Notes: a model not told the origin generated them from the letters alone. DNA of 64,000 bases from Mycobacterium sp. OTB74 (GCF_029892685.1 NZ_JARXVD010000005.1:62001-126000), one strand, 5' to 3'. Positions 45,162-55,407 are shown, numbered from the stretch's first letter. Translations and numbers: made by a program.

Positions 45162-46636
45162 ACACCTCGCTTCGCCGCGTCGCCATGCTGGTCATGGCGC
45201 TGATCGTGTTGCTGCTGGCCAACGCGACCTTCACCCAGGTGTTCGCCGCCGACGGTCTGCGCACCGACCCGCGCAATCAGCGAGTGCTACTCGATGAGTA
45301 CTCGCGTCAACGCGGGCAGATCACCGCCGGCGGCCAGCTGCTGGCCTACTCGATGCCCACCAACGGGCGGTTCCGGTACCTGCGCATCTATCCGAGCCCG
45401 TTGGAGTACGCGCCGGTGACCGGGTTCTACTCCCTGCTCTACTCGAGCAGCGGCCTGGAACGCACCGAGGACAGCATCCTCAACGGCTCTGACGAACGGC
45501 TCTTCGGGCGCCGACTGGCGGACTTCGTCACCGGCCGCGACCCGCGCGGCGGCAACGTGGACACCACGATCGTCCCGCGGGTACAGCAGGCCGCTTGGGA
45601 CGCCATGGGACATGGGTGCAATGGCGGTCCGTGCAAGGGCTCGGTCGTCGCGCTGGATCCGGCCACCGGGAAGATTCTGGCCATGGTGTCCGCGCCGTCG
45701 TACGACCCGAACCTGCTGGCTTCGCACGACGGCGCCCAGCAGTCTGCGGAGTGGCAGAGATTGCGGGACGATCCCGACTCGCCCTTGCAGAATCGAGCCA
45801 TCTCCCAGACCTACCCGCCGGGCTCGACGTTCAAGGTGATCACCACCGCGGCCGCCCTGCAGGGCGGCGCCAATCCGGACACCCTGCTGACGTCGGCGCC
45901 CCGGATCACGTTGCCGGACAGCACCGCAACGCTGGAGAACTACGGCGGCAGTCCATGTGGCAGCGGCCCTCAGGTGACGCTGCGTGAAGCATTCGCCAAA
46001 TCGTGCAACACCGCTTTCGTGGAACTGGGCATGCACACCGGCGCCGACGCCCTGCGCTCGACGGCCAAGCAGTTCGGCCTGGATTCATCCCCGCCATCGA
46101 TTCCGCTGCAGGTGGCGCAGTCCACCGTCGGGCAGATCACTGACCCGCCGGCCCTGGCTATTTCCAGCATCGGCCAGAAGGACGTTGCGATGACCCCCCT
46201 GCAGAATGCGATGGTCGCTGCGACCATCGCCAACGGTGGTGTCACCATGAGCCCGTATCTCGTCAACGACTTGAAGGGACCCGACCTCTCCAACATCGCC
46301 GCCACTGCACCGCACCCGCAGCGGCGAGCGGTCTCATCCCAGGTCGCAGCTACACTTACTGATCTGATGGTCGGCGCCGAGCAGGTGACGCAGCAGAAAG
46401 GGGCCATAGCCGGCGTGCAGATCGCATCCAAGACGGGCACCGCCGAACACGGCACCGATCCGCGCAACACCCCACCCCACGCTTGGTACATCGCGTTTGC
46501 ACCGGCGCGGAGCCCTAAAGTGGCTGTCGCGGTCCTCGTGGAAAATGGTGGCGACCGTTTGTCCGCGACCGGCGGTGCACTGGCTGCACCGATCGGGCGG
46601 GCCACCATCGCTGCGGCGCTTCGGGAGGGATCATGA
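45158..46636 (+). CDS. pbpA: Class B penicillin-binding protein PbpA
   Basis: 492 residues. An N-terminal transmembrane anchor ([15 protein letters not shown]) and a dimerisation/pedestal domain precede the transpeptidase domain. The active-site motifs are P-G-S-T-F-K (S-x-x-K), K-S-C-N (S-x-N) and S-K-T-G-T-A (K-T-G). It cross-links peptidoglycan during elongation and septation and is phosphorylated by PknB in M. tuberculosis (Rv0016c, 491 residues). It is coupled to rodA and pknA by 4-base overlaps. The periplasmic part contains cysteines G-H-G-C-N-G-G-P-C that may form a disulfide. Confidence 0.96.
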   Translation: MNTSLRRVAMLVMALIVLLLANATFTQVFAADGLRTDPRNQRVLLDEYSRQRGQITAGGQLLAYSMPTNGRFRYLRIYPSPLEYAPVTGFYSLLYSSSGLERTEDSILNGSDERLFGRRLADFVTGRDPRGGNVDTTIVPRVQQAAWDAMGHGCNGGPCKGSVVALDPATGKILAMVSAPSYDPNLLASHDGAQQSAEWQRLRDDPDSPLQNRAISQTYPPGSTFKVITTAAALQGGANPDTLLTSAPRITLPDSTATLENYGGSPCGSGPQVTLREAFAKSCNTAFVELGMHTGADALRSTAKQFGLDSSPPSIPLQVAQSTVGQITDPPALAISSIGQKDVAMTPLQNAMVAATIANGGVTMSPYLVNDLKGPDLSNIAATAPHPQRRAVSSQVAATLTDLMVGAEQVTQQKGAIAGVQIASKTGTAEHGTDPRNTPPHAWYIAFAPARSPKVAVAVLVENGGDRLSATGGALAAPIGRATIAAALREGS

Positions 46637-47883
46637 GCGCGCGGGTCGGAGTAACGCTGTCCGGCCGCTATCGACTGCAACGGCTGATCGCCACCGGCGG
46701 CATGGGTCAGGTCTGGGAGGGCGTCGACAGCAGGCTCGGGCGCCAAGTCGCCATCAAGGTGCTCAAGGCCGAGTACTCCACCGACCCCGAGTTCGTCGAG
46801 CGGTTCCGGGCCGAAGCTCGCACCGTCGCCATGCTGAACCACCCGGGCATCGCCAGCGTCTACGACTACGGCGAGACCGAACTGGACGACGCGGGCCGCA
46901 CCGCCTACCTCGTGATGGAACTGGTCAACGGCGAACCGTTGAACTCCGTGATCAAGCGCACCGGACGGCTGTCTCTGCGGCACTCGCTGGACATGCTCGA
47001 ACAGACGGGACGCGCCCTGCAGGTCGCGCACAGCGCCGGGTTGGTGCACCGCGACGTCAAACCGGGCAACATCCTGATCACCCCGACCGGCCAGGTGAAA
47101 CTAACCGACTTCGGCATCGCCAAGGCCGTCGACGCAGCTCCGGTCACCCAGACCGGCATGGTGATGGGCACCGCACAGTACATCGCACCCGAGCAGGCGC
47201 TCGGCCATGACGCAACTGCCGCCAGCGACGTCTACTCACTGGGAGTTGTTGGCTACGAATCGGTTTCGGGTCGTCGACCATTCACCGGTGACGGCGCCCT
47301 GACCGTGGCGATGAAACACATCAAGGAACCGCCGCCCCCACTGCCGTCCGACCTGCCGCCCAACGTCCGCGAGCTGATCGAAATCAGCCTGGCCAAGGAC
47401 GCCGCGCACCGATACCGCAGCGGTGGTCCCTTCGCCGATGCGGTTGCCGCTGTGCGCGCCGGTCGCCGCCCTCCGCGGCCCAACCAGGCTCCGACCATCG
47501 GGCGGGCTACCCCGGCCACCATCCCGTCGAACACCCAGGCTCGTACAGCCGTCGACGCCAACCCTCGGCCCCCGGCCGCAGCACCGCGGCCTCGCGCGGC
47601 CGTCGGTAGCCATCGACCTTCGTCGCCGCCACCCGCACGCCGCACCTTCTCACCGGGTCAGCGCGCGCTGCTCTGGGCCGCCGGCGTGCTGGGTGCCCTG
47701 GCGATTGTCATCGCCGTGCTGATCGTGCTCAACGCACAGGACCGCAAGGCGCACCCGTCGTCACCGCCGCCGACGGTTACCAACACCATCACCGAGACCA
47801 CCAAGACCCCGGGTGCCCTGGCTCCGCAGTGGTCAACCGCAGGCCCCCTGCCCTGGCATTCCGACGGGTCAAACCAGCTATGA
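46633..47883 (+). CDS. pknA: Serine/threonine protein kinase PknA
   Basis: 416 residues. Kinase domain residues 1-275: [10 protein letters not shown]42 in [20 protein letters not shown] and the A-P-E motif. A Pro/Arg-rich juxtamembrane stretch and one transmembrane helix ([21 protein letters not shown]) follow, with a short outside tail lacking PASTA domains. It is the essential regulator of cell shape and division (Rv0015c) and the activator of PknB. It overlaps both neighbours by 4 bases. Confidence 0.96.
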   Translation: MSARVGVTLSGRYRLQRLIATGGMGQVWEGVDSRLGRQVAIKVLKAEYSTDPEFVERFRAEARTVAMLNHPGIASVYDYGETELDDAGRTAYLVMELVNGEPLNSVIKRTGRLSLRHSLDMLEQTGRALQVAHSAGLVHRDVKPGNILITPTGQVKLTDFGIAKAVDAAPVTQTGMVMGTAQYIAPEQALGHDATAASDVYSLGVVGYESVSGRRPFTGDGALTVAMKHIKEPPPPLPSDLPPNVRELIEISLAKDAAHRYRSGGPFADAVAAVRAGRRPPRPNQAPTIGRATPATIPSNTQARTAVDANPRPPAAAPRPRAAVGSHRPSSPPPARRTFSPGQRALLWAAGVLGALAIVIAVLIVLNAQDRKAHPSSPPPTVTNTITETTKTPGALAPQWSTAGPLPWHSDGSNQL

Positions 47884-49757
47884 GCACCCCCCAGCACCTC
47901 TCTGACCGCTACGAACTCGGTGACATCATCGGCTTCGGCGGCATGTCCGAAGTCCACATCGGCCGCGATCTGCGCCTGCACCGCGACGTCGCGGTCAAGG
48001 TGCTGCGCGCCGACCTCGCCCGCGACCCGAGCTTCTACCTGCGCTTCCGCCGCGAAGCCCAGAACGCCGCCGCGCTGAACCACCCGGCGATCGTCGCGGT
48101 CTACGACACCGGCGAGGCCGAGACACCCAACGGGCCGCTGCCGTACATCGTCATGGAGTACGTCGACGGCGTGACGCTGCGCGACATCCTGCACACCGAT
48201 GGCCCGCTGAGCCCGAAACGGGCCATCGAGATCATCGCCGATGCCTGCCAGGCGCTGAACTTCAGCCACCAGCACGGCATCGTGCACCGCGACATCAAGC
48301 CGGCCAACATCATGATCAGCAAGGCCAACGCGGTGAAGGTCATGGATTTCGGCATCGCCCGGGCGATCGCCGACAGCGGTAACCGGATGACCCAGACGGC
48401 CGCGGTGATCGGCACCGCGCAGTATCTGTCGCCGGAACAGGCCAGCGGCCAGACCGTTGACGCCCGCTCGGACGTCTACTCACTTGGATGCGTGCTGTAC
48501 GAGCTGATCACCGGCGAGCCCCCATTCGTCGGCGACTCACCCGTCGCAGTGGCCTACCAGCACGTCCGCGAAGACCCGGTGCCCCCGTCGCATCGGCACC
48601 CCGGCATCTCCGCGGACCTGGACGCCGTCATCCTCAAGGCGCTGGCCAAGAACCCGGACAACCGGTATCAAAGCGCTGCGGACATGCGCAACGACCTGAT
48701 CCGGGTGCACAGCGGCGAGTCCCCGGATGCGCCGAAGGTGTTCACTGACGCCGACCGCACAGCCCTGATGGGCGAGGGCGGCTACGGCCCCCGCACCACG
48801 GCGCAGGACCAGATCTCAGTGCGGCCAGTGCCGTACGCCGCCCGTGATCGCGGTACGCCGATCGGGCGCTGGCTGATCGCGGTAGCGGTGCTGGCGGTGC
48901 TCACCGTGGTGGTGACCGTCGCGATCAACATGATCAACGACAAGCCGCACGACCAGCAGATCCCCGACGTCCGCGGGCAGGCCCAGGCCGACGCGGTGGC
49001 CAATCTGCAGAATCGCGGCTTCAAGACCCGGACCCAGCAGCGGCCGGACTCGACCGTGGCACCCGACCACGTGATCGGCACCGAGCCCGGTGCCAACACG
49101 TCGGTTTCCGCGGGCGACGAGATCACCATCAACATCTCCACCGGCCCCGAGCAGCGCGAGGTGCCCGACGTCTCGAAGCTGACGCCCACCGACGCCATGG
49201 CCAAATTGCAGTCGGCCGGCTTCCGAAATATTCAGCAGACGGTGTCCCAGTCCCTGCCGGAGCAGAAGGGCAAGGTCATTGCGACCAACCCGCCGGCCCA
49301 TCAGACCTCGGCGATCACCAACGTCATCACGATCATCGTCGGGTCGGGCCCGGGCCTGGTGCCGATTCCCGACACCGCCGGGCAGAGCTCCGAGGTGGCG
49401 AAAGGCAACCTGACCACGCTGGGTTTCACTGCCGTCCTGATCGCTCCGGTCGACAGTCCGCGGCCCTCCGGTGAAGTGATCGGTACCGATCCGCCCGCGG
49501 GTACACCGACCGCCAAGGACGCCCCGGTGACCCTGAAGGTGTCCGAGGGCAACCAGTTCGTCATGCCGAACCTGTCCGGCCAGTTCTGGACCGACGCTGA
49601 ACCGAATCTGCGGGCGCTGGGTTGGACAGGGGTGCTGATCAAGGGTGCCGACGTGCAGAACAGCGGTCAGCGCAGCAACGCGGTGGTGAGCCAGAGCCCG
49701 GCGCCGGGCGCGGGAGTCAATTTCGGCGCATCGATCACGCTGAGTTTCGCGCAGTAG
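47880..49757 (+). CDS. pknB: PASTA-domain serine/threonine protein kinase PknB
   Basis: 625 residues, almost equal to M. tuberculosis PknB (626). The kinase domain has G-F-G-G-M-S-E-V, K40 in [20 protein letters not shown] and two activation-loop threonines in M-T-Q-T-A. One transmembrane helix lies at about residue 335 ([15 protein letters not shown]). Four PASTA repeats follow outside, each opening I/V-P-D-V or similar, which sense muropeptides or lipid II. The start ATG at 47880 overlaps the pknA stop by 4 bases; a further upstream ATG at 47829 would lie inside pknA. Last gene of the string; a hairpin follows. Confidence 0.97.
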   Translation: MSTPQHLSDRYELGDIIGFGGMSEVHIGRDLRLHRDVAVKVLRADLARDPSFYLRFRREAQNAAALNHPAIVAVYDTGEAETPNGPLPYIVMEYVDGVTLRDILHTDGPLSPKRAIEIIADACQALNFSHQHGIVHRDIKPANIMISKANAVKVMDFGIARAIADSGNRMTQTAAVIGTAQYLSPEQASGQTVDARSDVYSLGCVLYELITGEPPFVGDSPVAVAYQHVREDPVPPSHRHPGISADLDAVILKALAKNPDNRYQSAADMRNDLIRVHSGESPDAPKVFTDADRTALMGEGGYGPRTTAQDQISVRPVPYAARDRGTPIGRWLIAVAVLAVLTVVVTVAINMINDKPHDQQIPDVRGQAQADAVANLQNRGFKTRTQQRPDSTVAPDHVIGTEPGANTSVSAGDEITINISTGPEQREVPDVSKLTPTDAMAKLQSAGFRNIQQTVSQSLPEQKGKVIATNPPAHQTSAITNVITIIVGSGPGLVPIPDTAGQSSEVAKGNLTTLGFTAVLIAPVDSPRPSGEVIGTDPPAGTPTAKDAPVTLKVSEGNQFVMPNLSGQFWTDAEPNLRALGWTGVLIKGADVQNSGQRSNAVVSQSPAPGAGVNFGASITLSFAQ

Positions 49758-49768
49758 TTCAGATCGGG

Positions 49769-49797
49769 TGAGCCGCGGCTATGAGACCCGCGGCTCA
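49769..49797 (+). terminator. Hairpin after pknB
   Basis: Perfect 10-bp arms (TGAGCCGCGG and its complement) with a 9-base loop, 12 bases after the pknB stop. It lies between convergent pknB and trpG and just before the 25-base tandem repeats. Confidence 0.75.
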
Positions 49798-49808
49798 GCC
49801 ATACCATT

Positions 49809-49908
49809 CAGCCGCGCCGTTCAATTGCCGGCTCAGCCGCGCCGTTCAATTGCCGGCTCAGCCGCGCCGTTCAATTGCCGGCTCAGCCGCGCCGTTCAAT
49901 TGCCGGCT
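49809..49908. repeat. Four exact 25-base tandem repeats
   Basis: The unit contains CCGCGCCGTTCAATTGCCGG and is 25 bases long; four perfect copies run without a gap from 49809 to 49908. The last base of copy four is the first base of the trpG stop triplet on the minus strand, and the sequence after it (CAGCCGGCG) begins like another copy, so the array probably arose from the trpG 3' end. Each unit contains GCCGGC at its junction. A minisatellite, a VNTR-type locus, between convergent genes. Confidence 0.95.
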
Positions 49909-50561
49909 CAGCCGGCGATGGCATCCGCGACGTCCCGCTCCAGCCGCCGCACCAAACCCTCATCCGGCGCCTCGCCACAGACACCCAGCCAATTGGCCAG
50001 CATCCGGTGCCCACCCTGGGTGAGGATGCTCTCGGGATGGAACTGCACACCGTGGATCGGCAATTCGCGATGCCGCACAGCCATGATGACGCCGCTGTCG
50101 GTATGTCCGGTGGCCTCCAACTCGGCCGGCAAGGTCTCCGGCAGGATGGTCAGCGAGTGATAGCGCGTGGCCGTGAAGGGGTCCGGAAGTCCTTGCAACA
50201 CACCGATATTCGCGTGATGCACCAGGCTGGTCTTGCCGTGGAGGAGCTCGGGTGCGCGGTCCACCGTGCCGCCGAACGCCACCCCGATCGCCTGGTGGCC
50301 CAGGCACACGCCGAGCACCGGCGTCCCGCTCTCGGCACATGCCCGCACCAGCGGAATCGTCGCGCCGGCTCGTTCCGGTGTTCCGGGGCCGGGACTCAAT
50401 AGGATGCCGTCGAACTCGTCGGCTACCGCCGCCAACCCCTCGGGCGAGGACACCCGCTCGTCGTCGTTACGCCAGACCTGAGCGTGCACCCCGAGCTGGC
50501 CCAGGTACTGGACCAGGTTGAACACGAAGCTGTCGTAGTTGTCGAGGACGAGAACCTGCAT
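49908..50561 (-). CDS. trpG: Anthranilate/aminodeoxychorismate synthase glutamine amidotransferase
   Basis: 217 residues of class I glutamine amidotransferase: D-N-Y-D-S-F-V-F-N-L, the oxyanion strand L-L-S-P-G-P-G-T-P, the nucleophile G-V-C-L-G-H-Q-A-I-G, and the His-Glu pair in V-Q-F-H-P-E-S-I-L-T. It provides ammonia from glutamine for anthranilate synthase (tryptophan) and probably for aminodeoxychorismate (folate), as assumed for Rv0013, here with no other trp gene nearby. The ATG at 50561 starts M-Q-V-L-V-L-D-N-Y. Its end is fused to the tandem repeat array. Confidence 0.94.
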   Translation of the reverse strand: MQVLVLDNYDSFVFNLVQYLGQLGVHAQVWRNDDERVSSPEGLAAVADEFDGILLSPGPGTPERAGATIPLVRACAESGTPVLGVCLGHQAIGVAFGGTVDRAPELLHGKTSLVHHANIGVLQGLPDPFTATRYHSLTILPETLPAELEATGHTDSGVIMAVRHRELPIHGVQFHPESILTQGGHRMLANWLGVCGEAPDEGLVRRLERDVADAIAG

Positions 50562-50610
50562 GTCGCCAGGCTACTGGGTACCCAATCGGACTACCGGAGT
50601 CAGTGGCTCA

Positions 50611-51435
50611 TCAATACGTGATCGGACCGGCCGGCTTTGCGTACTTCAACTTCAACGGGACTCGGTGCCCGACCACATCTACCGACGGTCGGGGGTCCTC
50701 GGTGTAGCCGAGGCCAAACCGGACCACGTACTGCCGGTACAACGTCACCAACGGCGCGGCGACCAGCGCCGCCCGCATGGCCGCCACATCGCCGATCACG
50801 GTTATGACGTACGGCGGACTGTAGGTGCGGCCGTTGAGCAGCAGGGTGTTGCCCACGCAGCGCGGAGCCGACGTCGCCAGAATGCGCTGGTCCTGCATCT
50901 GGATTGCCTCTGCGCCTGCGCTCCACAGCGCGTTGAGCACCGCCTGGATGTCCTGTTGGTGCACAACCAGATCGTCAGGGGCGGCGTCACGTGGGAACTG
51001 GCCCTGGGCGTCGCGCTGAGCGTCGTTGAGGGTGATCACCATGCCCGGGCCACGCATCGCGTCCAGCCCGAGGTCCAGGGCCAGCTCGTCCGCGCGGGAG
51101 GTGATTGCGCTCAGTGCCGCTCCAGCACCGGAAGTGCCACCGTGGTGGTTGTCCAGTTGATGCTGCAGGTCGTCGCGTTGGGCTGTACGAGCGCTGACCG
51201 TCTGCTGAGCATCGCGAACCATGTCGACGAGCCGCGGCGAATCACTGCGGCGGATTTCATTGCCCCCGGACACTCCGTGGGTAGTGCCCAGCAGGAGCCC
51301 CGCCAGCAGGCAGACGACAGGCACGCCGAACCGCCACCGGGAGTGGTGCGGCTGGGGTTTTGTCGCGTGATCTCCGCCTGCCGGGTTCTGCGAGTTCCGG
51401 ACCGGGGGTTGACCTGCGTTAGGCTCAGTGTGCAT
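50611..51435 (-). CDS. DUF881 membrane protein (Rv0012 homologue)
   Basis: 274 residues from M-H-T-E-P-N; the frame is open to 51501. A disordered start, one transmembrane helix ([15 protein letters not shown]) and an extracytoplasmic DUF881 domain with a coiled-coil opening ([20 protein letters not shown]), then [20 protein letters not shown] and [11 protein letters not shown]881 proteins are found next to division and peptidoglycan genes in actinobacteria; exact role unknown. Divergent from crgA and 49 bases before trpG. Confidence 0.9.
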   Translation of the reverse strand: MHTEPNAGQPPVRNSQNPAGGDHATKPQPHHSRWRFGVPVVCLLAGLLLGTTHGVSGGNEIRRSDSPRLVDMVRDAQQTVSARTAQRDDLQHQLDNHHGGTSGAGAALSAITSRADELALDLGLDAMRGPGMVITLNDAQRDAQGQFPRDAAPDDLVVHQQDIQAVLNALWSAGAEAIQMQDQRILATSAPRCVGNTLLLNGRTYSPPYVITVIGDVAAMRAALVAAPLVTLYRQYVVRFGLGYTEDPRPSVDVVGHRVPLKLKYAKPAGPITY

Positions 51436-51509
51436 ACCGCTCCATAGTCGCATCGAATCGCCGGATTTTCCCGCGTGCCGGGCGGCACCGACTGCCCGCA
51501 AAGGTTCCC

Positions 51510-51794
51510 ATGCCCAAGTCCAAGGTCCGTAAGAAGAATGACTTCACCGTCAACCCGGTGAGTCGGACGCCGGTCAAGGTCAAGGCCGGGCCGTCGAGTG
51601 TGTGGTTCGTGGTGTTTTTCTGTGCCCTCATGCTGATCGGGCTGCTGTGGCTGGCGGTGTTCCAGCTGGCGGCGTCCAACCCGGTGGGTACTCCACACCT
51701 TCTGCAGTGGATGGCTGACCTTGCTCAGTGGAACTACGCCATCGCGTTTGCCTTCATGATCACGGGCCTCCTGCTGACCATGCGGTGGCGCTGA
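51510..51794 (+). CDS. crgA: Cell division protein CrgA
   Basis: 94 residues (Rv0011c has 93). A basic cytosolic N-terminus ([12 protein letters not shown]) and two transmembrane helices ([16 protein letters not shown] and [14 protein letters not shown]). CrgA bridges FtsZ, FtsQ, FtsI and PBPA at the septum in mycobacteria. Intact, standard neighbourhood. Confidence 0.97.
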   Translation: MPKSKVRKKNDFTVNPVSRTPVKVKAGPSSVWFVVFFCALMLIGLLWLAVFQLAASNPVGTPHLLQWMADLAQWNYAIAFAFMITGLLLTMRWR

Positions 51795-51866
51795 GCTGGT
51801 CAACGTAGTCAGAGCGTTACATACGGTCCATTTTCCGTAACTGCGCTGGCTACCAACAAGACCCCC

Positions 51867-51915
51867 AATCACACCAATGTGATTCATCCCCATTGGGGAT
51901 AGCATCTGTGGATAA
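51867..51915. promoter_or_regulatory. Palindromes and a DnaA box before the Rv0010c homologue
   Basis: Three elements in 50 bases: the inverted repeat AATCAC-N6-GTGATT at 51867-51884, the palindrome ATCCCC-ATT-GGGGAT at 51886-51900, and TGTGGATAA at 51907-51915, the exact complement of the DnaA box TTATCCACA. Probably the promoter region of the next gene; the box may also reflect closeness to the origin. Confidence 0.5.
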
Positions 51916-51950
51916 CTCGATTCCCCACGGTGAGGGGGTGTGAACAACTC

Positions 51951-52382
51951 ATGCAGCAAACTCATTGGGGCCCTCGAACGGCGGCAATCGCTGGTTGCGC
52001 GGTCTTTGGTGTGATGTTGGCTACTATATGTGTGACGTCCGTCACAGATGCGCCCGGCCGTGTCCTCGCCGGTGCCGCGGCCGTCGGTCTGCTCGTGTTT
52101 GCCGGCATGTCGGTGCGCGCACGACCAAAGCTGGCAATCAACTCAGCCGGTCTAACTGTTCGTGGCTGGTGGCGAACCACGACATACACCCGTAGCGAGC
52201 TGAAAAGCGTGCGCATCACCGAGTTCCGTCGCATTGGACGTAAGACCCGGTTGCTAGAACTGGAGACCGACGACGATCGATTGCTGGTGTTCACCCGGTG
52301 GGACTTGGGAACGGACCCCATTCACGTACTCGACGCACTGACCGAGGCCGGCTACGCGCCCGGTCAGGATCACACCGCCTGA
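51951..52382 (+). CDS. Membrane protein with PH-like domain (Rv0010c homologue)
   Basis: 143 residues from M-Q-Q-T-H-W-G-P-R, which matches the start of Rv0010c. Two transmembrane helices in the first 55 residues are followed by a PH-like/bPH6-type domain: R-A-R-P-K-L-A-I-N-S-A-G-L-T-V-R-G-W, R-I-T-E-F-R-R-I-G-R-K-T-R-L-L-E-L-E-T and F-T-R-W-D-L-G-T-D-P. Function unknown; conserved at this locus across mycobacteria. Confidence 0.92.
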   Translation: MQQTHWGPRTAAIAGCAVFGVMLATICVTSVTDAPGRVLAGAAAVGLLVFAGMSVRARPKLAINSAGLTVRGWWRTTTYTRSELKSVRITEFRRIGRKTRLLELETDDDRLLVFTRWDLGTDPIHVLDALTEAGYAPGQDHTA

Positions 52383-52398
52383 AGCCCACCTGAACGCA

Positions 52399-52440
52399 CA
52401 CGGCGCGGCTGGTCACCCCTGAGGGCCCGGCCGCGCCGTG
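52399..52440. terminator. Bidirectional hairpin between convergent genes
   Basis: Perfect 11-bp arms (CACGGCGCGGC and its complement) with a 20-base loop, between the stop of the Rv0010c homologue and the stop of ppiA. Confidence 0.75.
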
Positions 52441-52453
52441 CGTTGAACGTTTG

Positions 52454-52999
52454 TCAGGAAATGGTGATCGACTCGATCACGACCGGCTCGGTCGGACGGT
52501 CGCCGCGATCGGTGGCGGTGGTGGCGATGGCATCGACGACCTGCTGCGAATCCCCATCGACAACCTCACCGAAAATGGTGTGCCGGCGGTTCAGGTGGGG
52601 CGTCTTGCCCACCGTGATGAAGAACTGCGAACCGTTGGTGCCAGGCCCGGCGTTGGCCATAGCCAGCAGATAGGGCTTGTCGAATGCCAGCTCCGGGTGG
52701 AATTCATCGGCGAACTGGTAGCCCGGGCCGCCGCGGCCGGTGCCGGTGGGGTCACCACCCTGGATCATGAAGCCATCGATGACCCGGTGGAAAACCGCGC
52801 CGTCGTAGAAGGGACCCGACGCGCTGCCGGAGGCGTTCTGGGTGCTGTAGTCCTTGGTGCCCTGCGCCAGACCAACGAAGTTGGCGACGGTCTTGGGTGC
52901 ATGGTTACCGAACAGAGCGATCTTGATGTCACCGCGGTTGGTGTGCAGCGTCGCGGTCGCTGTCTGAATTGGGCTCGTCACGGAAAACCAGTCTGCCAC
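52454..52999 (-). CDS. ppiA: Cyclophilin-type peptidyl-prolyl isomerase
   Basis: 181 residues from the GTG at 52999 (V-A-D-W-F-S-V-T, lining up with the M. tuberculosis start M-A-D-C-D-S-V-T); an ATG two codons earlier is also usable. The cyclophilin core is nearly identical to Rv0009: [52 protein letters not shown] and H-T-I-F-G-E-V. It accelerates proline cis-trans isomerisation in protein folding; cytosolic. Confidence 0.97.
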   Translation of the reverse strand: MADWFSVTSPIQTATATLHTNRGDIKIALFGNHAPKTVANFVGLAQGTKDYSTQNASGSASGPFYDGAVFHRVIDGFMIQGGDPTGTGRGGPGYQFADEFHPELAFDKPYLLAMANAGPGTNGSQFFITVGKTPHLNRRHTIFGEVVDGDSQQVVDAIATTATDRGDRPTEPVVIESITIS

Positions 53000-53098
53000 C
53001 CACATTTTGGGCACCGAACCCGCCCCCGGCGAATACCGTTGACGCCATAGCCCACGGCGGTGGAGTCTGGGGTGCGGCATCGGCAGAGAGGGTCCTCC

Positions 53099-53506
53099 AT
53101 GAGCAGCGAGATCGACACCACCGAAGGCGACAGCGCCGACGATAAGCGCCCAGGTCCGGGTTCGCGACTGGCCCACGGAGTGAAGCTCTCGGTAGCCGGG
53201 CCTCTGTACATCCTGCTCGGCCTACTTGGGTTGACCAGGGGAGTGTTGGGCTTCGGTATCGGTTCGGTGCTTGCCGGTGCCCGGTGGGCGGGCGGACGCT
53301 GCCGCGGCTCGGAGGAGGGCGGTCAGGATCTCGCTTTGGTCCAGGAGGTGGCGTCCTCAGGACGGCGCCGGCGGCCGTTGCTCATCGTCGGAGTGACGGT
53401 GGCCGTGCTGGCGCTCGGTGGCGTGGCCTTCTCAATCGTCCGACGTTCAATGCAGCCGGAGCCGTCGCCATTGCCGCCGAGTGTGGATGTGAATCCGCAG
53501 CCTTAA
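53099..53506 (+). CDS. Membrane protein, Rv0008c homologue
   Basis: 135 residues from [11 protein letters not shown]. An acidic N-terminus, a hydrophobic stretch ([21 protein letters not shown]) and a transmembrane helix ([19 protein letters not shown]) before a Pro-rich end. Position next to ppiA and the tRNA-Ala side is that of Rv0008c. Function unknown. It is the last gene of the conserved order before the foreign insertion. Confidence 0.75.
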   Translation: MSSEIDTTEGDSADDKRPGPGSRLAHGVKLSVAGPLYILLGLLGLTRGVLGFGIGSVLAGARWAGGRCRGSEEGGQDLALVQEVASSGRRRRPLLIVGVTVAVLALGGVAFSIVRRSMQPEPSPLPPSVDVNPQP

Positions 53507-53898
53507 AGCACTCGAGCGTTGGCTTGCCGTTGGCGGCGCGCCATCTACAAGAAATGTTCGCTGGCTCTCGCCGATGGGCCTGAGTAGTTCGGTACTCGTT
53601 TCCGTCGCACAGCGTCCCGCCACTGCCTGGGATACGGCGGCGGAGGACACACGAGCTGGCATTGCCGAACCTGCGACGCCTTGCTCGGTGGGCCGCCGAT
53701 GGCGAAGCACTGCACGGCATTAGAGGGGATCGGGCAGCACCTGGCCGCCGTCCATCGTTGAGCAGCTAGGGTCCGGCGGCGCAGGCACGAAATTCGAGGT
53801 AAGCGAGGCCAGGGTGTGACCGATGTCGTCTCCAAGCGACGCCGGGGACGGTCTGGTGACGCCCGGCTGACGCCGCGGGCGCAGCGTTGAGGGCCGTG
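53507..53898. other. Junction region before the DUF4157 gene
   Basis: About 390 bases with several short open frames but none with a plausible start and protein-like sequence. No copy of the tRNA-Ala core repeat is visible here, so the left border of the insertion is not marked. Probably decayed element sequence and the DUF4157 promoter. Confidence 0.4.
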
Positions 53899-55407
53899 AT
53901 GGCCCTGCCCCCGCAGCATGTCTCCGACCCGCCGGGCGCCCGGCGCGCCTTGGAACGAGCGCGCCCCGGAACCGAGCCGGGCCTGGGGGCGCCCCGCAGC
54001 CCGGTCGCCGGGATGGCAGCCCGGCCGAGCGCGGTTCCCGTGCAGCGGGCCTGCGCCGGCGGCGGGAGCGGGGGCGGGGGCGATTGCCATTGCGACGAGA
54101 AGGAGGAGCCCGCCGCGGCCCCAGTCCAGCGGCGGGCAGGAACCTCCGGCGGTGCCGCTCCGGCGACGGGCCTGGCTGCCGGCGTCGAGGACGTCGTCCG
54201 CGGCAGCGGCGCCCCGCTGGACGCCGGCCTGAGAGCCAGCATGGAGGCCGCGCTGGGCGCTGACCTCGGTGCCGTGCGCATCCACACCGGCCCCGGACCC
54301 GCCCGCTCGGCCCGGGCGCTCAACGCGGTGGCCTACACCACCGGAACCCACGTCGTATTCGGGGACGGGGCCTATGCCCCCGCGACCACCGAAGGTCGGC
54401 GCACACTCGCCCACGAACTCACGCACGTCGTCCAGCAGTCACGGGGACCAGTAGCCGGTCAGCCAACCGCCGACGGGCGGCTCGCGCTGAGCGCGCCCGC
54501 CGACCCCTTCGAGCGGGAGGCCGATCAGACAGCGGCCCGGGTGATCGGGCGGATACCGCCTGCCACGGTGCCGGCGACTCCCCGTCTGATCCGGCCGGCG
54601 TCGCGGGGCGGAACCGCCCCAGTGCAGCGTCTCGCCCAAGGCGAAAGCGAATACAAGGGCCTGAAATGCGACCTCGACCACCTGGACACCGAATGCGGAG
54701 GAGCCGCTGCGAGTTGCCAGACGGTCGCCGAATACTGCAAGAAGTACCCGGACGCCGCGGCCATCGACACCTTGCACGCCAACGCCGTAGCTGGTGCGAC
54801 ACAAAAAAAGGAGAAGCTCCCGAATGCCGCCGCCAACCTGCTCCACTTCCTCGACGGCTCCGGCACCGAGCGGGTGCTGCCCGTCCCGCTGGTGCGCGAC
54901 CACCCGGCGACCAAGGACAAGCTGGACGGCGAGCACCTGCAGAAGTTCCTGGAGGGCGCCAAGAAACGCTTTGACAAAGGCGAGCTGAAGATCGGGGGCA
55001 CGGTGGACATGAAGTGGACCGGTACGGCCAACGCTTTCACGGGCAGTCTCGACGACGACCTTGGCCTGGCCCTCGGCGGGTACACGCTGTGCTCCAAGGT
55101 GACCGCCAAGGCGGAGAACCCGAAAGACGTCGGAGGGAACCCGGATTTCCTATGGGTGCACCTGGAACCCTGGACGGTGCAGGCGTTCGATTGCTACAAC
55201 TGGGACCCCGGCAAGGGCATCAACTTGCCGGGCGCCACGGACAACGACCTGTGCTGCCTGCAGAATGCAGGGAAAGGCAAGCACTTCCGGGTCCACACCG
55301 ATGCCTGGTCGCGCCCGTCTCAGCTCGAGGCCATCCGCATCGTCCCCGAGAAGCCTGCCGCCCCACCGCCGCCCAAGAAGGAGAAGAAGGAGGAGTCCAG
55401 CCGGTAG
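53899..55407 (+). CDS. DUF4157 (eCIS-core, HELTH motif) protein
   Basis: 502 residues from ATG 53899. Residues about 85-165 are the DUF4157 domain of extracellular contractile injection system loci and related toxins: L-D-A-G-L-R-A-S-M-E-A-A-L-G-A-D-L-G-A-V-R-I-H-T-G, A-R-A-L-N-A-V-A-Y-T-T-G, and the zinc-binding H-E-L-T-H-V-V-Q-Q. Before it is a Gly/Cys-rich stretch (C-A-G-G-G-S-G-G-G-G-D-C-H-C-D-E). After it a P-F-E-R-E-A-D segment, also typical, leads to a C-terminal domain of about 270 residues with eight cysteines that I do not recognise, ending in a Lys/Pro tail. No secretion signal and no contractile genes nearby. Very G+C-rich. It sits in the tRNA-Ala-side insertion and is likely acquired. 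Effector or toxin function is inference. Confidence 0.75.
   Translation: MALPPQHVSDPPGARRALERARPGTEPGLGAPRSPVAGMAARPSAVPVQRACAGGGSGGGGDCHCDEKEEPAAAPVQRRAGTSGGAAPATGLAAGVEDVVRGSGAPLDAGLRASMEAALGADLGAVRIHTGPGPARSARALNAVAYTTGTHVVFGDGAYAPATTEGRRTLAHELTHVVQQSRGPVAGQPTADGRLALSAPADPFEREADQTAARVIGRIPPATVPATPRLIRPASRGGTAPVQRLAQGESEYKGLKCDLDHLDTECGGAAASCQTVAEYCKKYPDAAAIDTLHANAVAGATQKKEKLPNAAANLLHFLDGSGTERVLPVPLVRDHPATKDKLDGEHLQKFLEGAKKRFDKGELKIGGTVDMKWTGTANAFTGSLDDDLGLALGGYTLCSKVTAKAENPKDVGGNPDFLWVHLEPWTVQAFDCYNWDPGKGINLPGATDNDLCCLQNAGKGKHFRVHTDAWSRPSQLEAIRIVPEKPAAPPPPKKEKKEESSR

Noticed and set aside
49809..49908. Tandem repeats as a CRISPR array
   Set aside because: Copies are directly adjacent with no unique spacers, and no cas genes are in the window.
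51867..51884. CRP-type site AATCAC-N6-GTGATT
   Set aside because: Half-sites are in the reverse order to the TGTGA-N6-TCACA consensus, so I keep it only as an unassigned palindrome.
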